NCBI GenBank assembly: GCA_017853735.1 | Contig: JAFMJA010000086.1 | Location: 1 to 9,849 of the forward strand | DNA from: Burkholderiaceae bacterium | GTDB taxonomy: Bacteria > Pseudomonadota > Gammaproteobacteria > Burkholderiales > Burkholderiaceae_C | Direction: 5' to 3' | Length of the DNA stretch: 9,849 bases | In this document: piece after piece, positions 6,394 through 9,849 of the stretch | How positions within the stretch are numbered: the stretch's first letter is position 1 | How the letters are laid out: each line of letters starts with the position of its first letter | Notes under the pieces: model-generated | The model's input: only the letters and a program-made list of their open reading frames with translations | What the model was told of the DNA's origin: nothing | Databases searched by the model: none | Position numbers and translations under genes: made by a program

Positions 6394-7827
6394 TCAGTCT
6401 TGGTGCGACCACTCGATCAGGGCCTGGATTGCGGCTCGGGCGGCATTGGCGTTGGGGTGGTTGATGATGGCCACCAGGACATAGCGCCGACCGCTGGCCG
6501 CATGCACATAGCCGGCCACTGCCGCCACATCGCGCAAGCTGCCGGTTTTCAGGTGGGCGCTTCCTTCGGCGCGGTTTTTGGCGCGACGCAAGGTGCCATC
6601 GATGCCGCTGATCGGCAGTGATGCCGCCAGCTCGGGTAGCAATGGAGAGCGCCAGGCGTATTGCAGCAGTTGCGCCAATGCGTTTGCCGAAATGCGCTCC
6701 AGGCGCGACAGGCCCGATCCGTTGTCCAGGGTCGGGGCATCCCTGGGACCAAAACGCTCGATCCACCACTTGTTCACCAGCTGGCGTGAGCCGGCCTGAC
6801 TGCCTTGCCCCAGCGCCTGCAGGCTAAGGCTAAGAAAGAGTTGCTGGGCCATCACATTGTTGCTGAACTTGTTGATGTCACGAATCACCTCTGCCAAGGT
6901 GGGTGAGCTCAGCTCAAAAGCTGGTGCCATACCCTGCGGCACCGCGCCTTCGCGCACCCGGCCCTGCAACTGACCGCCCATTTCCCGCCACAAGGCCTCG
7001 ACGGCGCGTGCGGCGTAGCTGGCGGGCTGGCCATAAGCCACCGGCCAGACACGCTCGCCGCAGGCTGCCGGGTAGCTGCCACCAAAGCGGATACGCGCCG
7101 GGTCGGCAAAATCTGCGCGCAAGGATGCGCGGTAGTCATTGCAGCTGGCTTCGCTCAGCGGCACATGGGTTTGCATCTGAACGCCAGCCAGGGGCGGCTC
7201 GTAGCTGACATGCGCGGCGTTGGAGGCCCGGTCGGGGACAAAGGTCATCACCACCGACTTGTAGTTGAGCAGCAAGGCGTCGGGCGTGGCGTTGTAGGGG
7301 CGCAGCCGCTCTCCGTCAAATTCACCCGGATCGTTGGGGTTGATCTCAAAGGCGCTGCGATCAAGCACGATGTCGCCAGCAATGTTCCTGATGTCCAGGC
7401 CCCGAACACGCCGAAGCAACAGCCAAAGACGCTCAATCACCAGCTTGGGATCGCCCTGCCCCTTGATATAGAGGTTGCCATACAGCGTGCCATCGCGTGC
7501 TGCTCCTTCGACATAGACCGGGGTTTTCCAGGTGAAGCCTGGGCCCAGCGCTTCCAATGCGTTGAGGGTGGTCACCAGCTTCATCAGCGAGGCCGGATTC
7601 ATCGACGCGTCCGCGCGGTGGCTCAGGCGAGGCGCCGCCTTGCCCTCTGCCTCGAGGACCAGGAAGGTGGCGGCATCCAGGGGCACCCGAGCGCGGGTCA
7701 TTGCGCTCTGGACGGACGCGGGTAGCGCCTCTTGGGCGCCGGCACCGGCAACCCAGAGCAGACAGAACATCAGCCCGGCCCAGCTCGGCCGCAAGGCAGT
7801 CAGCAAACACAATCGGGCTGGCATCAT
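6394..7827 (-). CDS. dacB: D-alanyl-D-alanine carboxypeptidase/endopeptidase (penicillin-binding protein 4, DacB)
   Basis: DacB is a periplasmic class C low-molecular-mass penicillin-binding protein that trims the terminal D-Ala of peptidoglycan stem peptides and cleaves cross-links. Numbering from the ATG at 7827 gives 477 residues, the usual size. A signal peptide (about 1-31) has a hydrophobic core and a likely cut after AGA. The three catalytic motifs are present: SLMK (80-83, nucleophile Ser80, Lys83), SNN (322-324) and KTG (427-429). The ~240 residues between the first two motifs are the extra domains typical of PBP4. Cys229 and Cys256 could form a periplasmic disulfide (inference). The frame also allows a GTG at 7833 and a second ATG at 7824; no start has a clear ribosome-binding site. 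It stands alone, convergent with the tsaC-type gene and divergent from tsaB. Confidence 0.95.
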   Translation of the reverse strand: MMPARLCLLTALRPSWAGLMFCLLWVAGAGAQEALPASVQSAMTRARVPLDAATFLVLEAEGKAAPRLSHRADASMNPASLMKLVTTLNALEALGPGFTWKTPVYVEGAARDGTLYGNLYIKGQGDPKLVIERLWLLLRRVRGLDIRNIAGDIVLDRSAFEINPNDPGEFDGERLRPYNATPDALLLNYKSVVMTFVPDRASNAAHVSYEPPLAGVQMQTHVPLSEASCNDYRASLRADFADPARIRFGGSYPAACGERVWPVAYGQPASYAARAVEALWREMGGQLQGRVREGAVPQGMAPAFELSSPTLAEVIRDINKFSNNVMAQQLFLSLSLQALGQGSQAGSRQLVNKWWIERFGPRDAPTLDNGSGLSRLERISANALAQLLQYAWRSPLLPELAASLPISGIDGTLRRAKNRAEGSAHLKTGSLRDVAAVAGYVHAASGRRYVLVAIINHPNANAARAAIQALIEWSHQD

Positions 7828-7833
7828 GGGCAC

Positions 7834-7839
7834 AGTCTA
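7834..7839 (-). promoter_or_regulatory. dacB: Possible -10 element for dacB, implying a very short or no leader
   Basis: On the - strand, TAGACT ends 7 bases before the ATG at 7827. If used, transcription would start at or next to the start codon, which fits the absence of a ribosome-binding site. No convincing -35 hexamer was identified. Confidence 0.25.
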
Positions 7840-7851
7840 ACGGTGTCGGCA

Positions 7852-7857
7852 GATAAT
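7852..7857 (+). promoter_or_regulatory. tsaB: Possible -10 element for the tsaB-rimI-udg operon
   Basis: GATAAT matches the TATAAT consensus at five of six positions and lies 38 bases before the tsaB ATG at 7896, in the divergent gap with dacB. The bases 17 upstream are a poor -35 match, so the call is tentative. Confidence 0.35.
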
Positions 7858-7866
7858 CAGCCCATG

Positions 7867-7883
7867 CATTTTTTCAAAAAATG
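7867..7883. repeat. 17-bp perfect palindrome (T6-C-A6 core) before tsaB
   Basis: CATTTTTTCAAAAAATG is an inverted repeat of two 8-base arms around a single central C. It is an AT-rich island in GC-rich sequence and lies just after the candidate -10 element and 12 bases before the tsaB start. The ATG at its right end is in frame with tsaB. A one-base loop cannot form a normal hairpin, so a protein-binding site is more plausible than a terminator, or it may be chance. Confidence 0.6.
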
Positions 7884-7895
7884 GCCGGTACGCCC

Positions 7896-8612
7896 ATGAA
7901 TTTGCTGGCCTTTGATACCAGTACCGAGCTGATGAGCGTGGCGCTCAGCCATGAAAGCGGGGGGCAGACCCGCGAGTCGGGTTTTGAGGGCCCCGGTGGT
8001 GCCCAGGCGTCGGCAACACTGCTCCCGACCATCCTGCAATTGCTTGACCAGGCCGGGCTGCGTTGTCAGCAGCTCGACGCGATCGTGTTTGGCTGTGGTC
8101 CAGGCTCCTTCACTGGCTTGCGAACCGCCTGCTCGGTGGCCCAGGGCTTGGCCTTTGGTGCGGGCCTGCGCGTGCTGGCTGTGGACACCCTGCTGGCGGT
8201 GGCCGAGGACGCGCGCCACCATTACCAGCCTGACGCGACAACATGCTGTGTCCAGTCCTTGCTAGATGCGCGCATGGATGAAATTTACGCGGCCAGCTTT
8301 CTGTACCAGCACGGACAATGGACGCGGCTGCTGGAGGATGCCCTGTGCCGGCCGCAGGATCTGGCGCTGACAGCCGATGCCGCACTGGCTGGCAATGTGT
8401 TTTCCGTCTATTCCGATCGACTGATCCTGCCTGCGCATCGAACCTGCTGGCCTGCCAGGCCCACAGCCCAGGCCTTGTTGCGACTGGCGCCCGCTTTGCT
8501 CAAGGCCGGGCAGGCGGTGGCGCCGGAATTGGCGTTGCCGCGCTATGTGCGCGACAAGGTGGCCAAGACCACTCAGGAGCGTGAGGCGGCGTTGAGGCAG
8601 GGCGTGTCATGA
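7896..8612 (+). CDS. tsaB: tRNA threonylcarbamoyladenosine synthesis protein TsaB (YeaZ)
   Basis: TsaB is the non-catalytic partner that pairs with TsaD (and TsaE) to move the threonylcarbamoyl group onto A37 of tRNA. The 238-residue protein has the ASKHA-type fold signatures: N-terminal MNLLAFDTSTE (1-11), FGCGPGSFTGLR (65-76), DARMDEIYAA (124-133) and the C-terminal PRYVRDKVAK (215-224). I chose the ATG at 7896 because the first beta-strand starts immediately there. An in-frame ATG at 7881 would add five residues (MAGTP), and neither has a strong ribosome-binding site. Its stop overlaps the rimI start by ATGA, a common arrangement in proteobacteria. The Sua5-type enzyme that supplies its pathway with threonylcarbamoyl-AMP is encoded upstream, beyond dacB. 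Confidence 0.94.
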   Translation: MNLLAFDTSTELMSVALSHESGGQTRESGFEGPGGAQASATLLPTILQLLDQAGLRCQQLDAIVFGCGPGSFTGLRTACSVAQGLAFGAGLRVLAVDTLLAVAEDARHHYQPDATTCCVQSLLDARMDEIYAASFLYQHGQWTRLLEDALCRPQDLALTADAALAGNVFSVYSDRLILPAHRTCWPARPTAQALLRLAPALLKAGQAVAPELALPRYVRDKVAKTTQEREAALRQGVS

Positions 8613-9100
8613 AAGCAGCGACTCAGCTGACCGATGTGCGCTACCAGGCCTTGGACTTGGATTGGCTGGATCGGCTGCTGCCGATTGAGCAAGCGGCTTA
8701 CAGCCATCCATGGACCCGGGGTAATTTTGAGGATGCGATCCGCGCCGGCTATTACGGACAGCTGATGCTGATGAACGATCAGCTGATTGGCTACTTCGTC
8801 GCCATGAAAGGCGTGGATGAGGTCCACCTGCTGAACATCACCGTGGCGCCGCACCACCAGAAGCAAGGCTGGGCCCGTATCCTGCTGGATGAACTGGTGG
8901 CCTGGTCGATCAGCCAGGGCGCGCACTGGCTGTGGCTGGAGGTGCGACAGAGCAACCGGCATGCGATCGCCGTGTATCACGCCTACGGCTTTCGCCGCAT
9001 CGGGATGCGCAGGGGCTATTACCCTGCTGCCATGGGTAAGCGCGAAGATGCTGTGGTGATGAATTTGCCCCTGGAGCCATCGGGGAGAATACGCTCATGA
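8609..9100 (+). CDS. rimI: Ribosomal protein S18 alanine N-acetyltransferase RimI (GNAT family)
   Basis: RimI transfers acetyl from acetyl-CoA to the N-terminal alanine of ribosomal protein S18. The 163-residue protein is a complete GNAT fold. The acetyl-CoA loop is HQKQGWARILL (83-93), a slightly divergent form of the Q/R-x-x-G-x-G/A motif with Ala at the last position. LEVRQSN (110-116) and AVYHAYGF (121-128) place Glu111 and Tyr123 with the same 12-residue spacing as the catalytic Glu103 and Tyr115 of Salmonella RimI. RGYYP...REDAVVM near the C terminus is also RimI-like. The start overlaps the tsaB stop and the stop overlaps the next gene's start (both ATGA), so expression is probably coupled. 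Neighbour identity and motifs favour RimI over a generic GNAT. Confidence 0.92.
   Translation: MKAATQLTDVRYQALDLDWLDRLLPIEQAAYSHPWTRGNFEDAIRAGYYGQLMLMNDQLIGYFVAMKGVDEVHLLNITVAPHHQKQGWARILLDELVAWSISQGAHWLWLEVRQSNRHAIAVYHAYGFRRIGMRRGYYPAAMGKREDAVVMNLPLEPSGRIRS
9082..9087 (+). promoter_or_regulatory. Ribosome-binding site of the uracil-DNA glycosylase gene
   Basis: GGGGAG lies within the end of rimI, 9 bases before the ATG at 9097. It supports that start and the overlapping ATGA junction. Confidence 0.6.
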
Positions 9101-9849
9101 ATCTGGACCAGCGTCAACGCGCCATGTTGCAGGAAATGGGCGTCCAGGTCTGGCAGCCCTGGCCTGTGGCGAAAGCTGCGGCCGATCTCAACGTAATTCC
9201 CCAGGCCGCCAACAGCGCGCTGGCCACGCCGCAAACACCAGAGCAGCCGCCTGTCGCAGCCCTGTCGGCTAACGAATTGCGGGGCCTGGACTGGGAAGCT
9301 TTGGGCCACGCTGTGGCGCAATGCCGTGCCTGTGGGCTGTGCCAGAACCGAACCCAAACCGTGTTTGGGGTGGGCGACACCCGGGCACGCTGGCTGGTGG
9401 TTGGCGAAGCGCCCGGGGAAAACGAGGACCTGCAAGGCCAGCCCTTTGTCGGCCAGGCCGGCCTGTTGCTGGACAACATGCTGCGCGCTCTGGGCCTGAG
9501 CCGTCAGGCCAGTGGCGAGCAGTCGGTCTACATCGCCAATGTGCTCAAGTGCCGACCTCCTGCCAATCGCAACCCCAGCCCGCAAGAGGTGCAGCAGTGC
9601 CAGCCCTTTCTGCATCGCCAGGTGGAACTGTTGCAACCCAAGATCATTCTGGCATTGGGGCGTTTTGCTGCCCAATCCTTGCTGCAGACCAGCATGCCAG
9701 AAGTGGCCAATATGGCGCTGGGCAAATTGCGTGGCCAGGTACACCGTTATGGTGGTATTCCGGTGGTGGTGAGCTACCACCCGGCCTATCTTTTGCGCTC
9801 CCCGCAGGACAAGGCCAAGGCCTGGGTCGATCTGTGCCTGGCGCGCAGC
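9097..9849 (+). CDS. udg: Uracil-DNA glycosylase, family 4 (4Fe-4S type), 3' end cut by window
   Basis: The frame is open to the window edge and gives 251 residues with no stop; probably only a short tail is missing. Family 4 enzymes excise uracil from DNA and carry a 4Fe-4S cluster. Likely cluster ligands are Cys76 and Cys79 (CRACGLC) and Cys152 and Cys168, the last pair 16 apart as in the Thermus enzyme. Motif A is GEAPGENEDLQGQPFVGQAG (103-122), with the GExPG-x2-ED pattern of family 4. Motif B is YHPAYLLR (227-234). KCRPPANRNPSP (151-162) is also typical. Residues 1-60 are an Ala/Pro/Gln-rich extension ahead of the catalytic domain. The start overlaps the rimI stop by ATGA and has a GGGGAG ribosome-binding site. 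Confidence 0.93.
   Translation, partial: MNLDQRQRAMLQEMGVQVWQPWPVAKAAADLNVIPQAANSALATPQTPEQPPVAALSANELRGLDWEALGHAVAQCRACGLCQNRTQTVFGVGDTRARWLVVGEAPGENEDLQGQPFVGQAGLLLDNMLRALGLSRQASGEQSVYIANVLKCRPPANRNPSPQEVQQCQPFLHRQVELLQPKIILALGRFAAQSLLQTSMPEVANMALGKLRGQVHRYGGIPVVVSYHPAYLLRSPQDKAKAWVDLCLARS

Noticed and set aside
9835..9849. Adapter sequence at the right edge as well
   Set aside because: The last bases continue the glycosylase frame sensibly and do not match the start of the reverse adapter (AGATCGGAAGAGC).

Overview
The window looks like a contig end from a GC-rich betaproteobacterium, most likely Burkholderiales near the Comamonadaceae. This placement is inferred from the base composition, from the purE-purK-Sua5 and tsaB-rimI-uracil-DNA-glycosylase gene orders, and from the character of the proteins. 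It was not tested by a search. The first 15 bases match the end of an Illumina sequencing adapter, so the left edge is a sequencing artefact and not a natural gene start.

Positions 16-2573 (+ strand) form the only accessory-looking part, a tight three-gene unit. It holds the C-terminal half of a molybdopterin-binding hydroxylase large subunit (CoxL/xanthine dehydrogenase family), a beta-hydroxyacid dehydrogenase of the 3-hydroxyisobutyrate dehydrogenase family, and a CoxG-type SRPBCC protein with a C-terminal membrane anchor. The first two overlap by 4 bases and the third follows after 3 bases. They probably belong to one catabolic operon whose substrate cannot be read from this window, because the diagnostic half of the large subunit is missing.

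Positions 2583-3539 (- strand) encode a CnoX/YbbN-type thioredoxin-TPR chaperone with an intact CGPC redox site. It converges with the CoxG gene and is divergent from purE. Positions 3636-6309 (+ strand) hold purE, purK and a Sua5-type threonylcarbamoyl-AMP synthase: two steps of purine synthesis followed by the first step of tRNA t6A synthesis. The short gap 6310-6393 contains a perfect 14-bp tandem duplication.

Positions 6394-7827 (- strand) encode a penicillin-binding protein 4 type D-Ala-D-Ala carboxypeptidase (dacB). Divergently from it, 7896-9849 (+ strand) carries tsaB, rimI and a family 4 uracil-DNA glycosylase, joined by two ATGA stop/start overlaps. The last gene runs off the window end.

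No RNA genes, insertion sequences, CRISPR arrays, attachment sites or origins were seen. No gene-free stretch exceeds 100 bases. Apart from the molybdenum-hydroxylase unit, the window is ordinary housekeeping sequence, and I see no convincing undescribed system in it.
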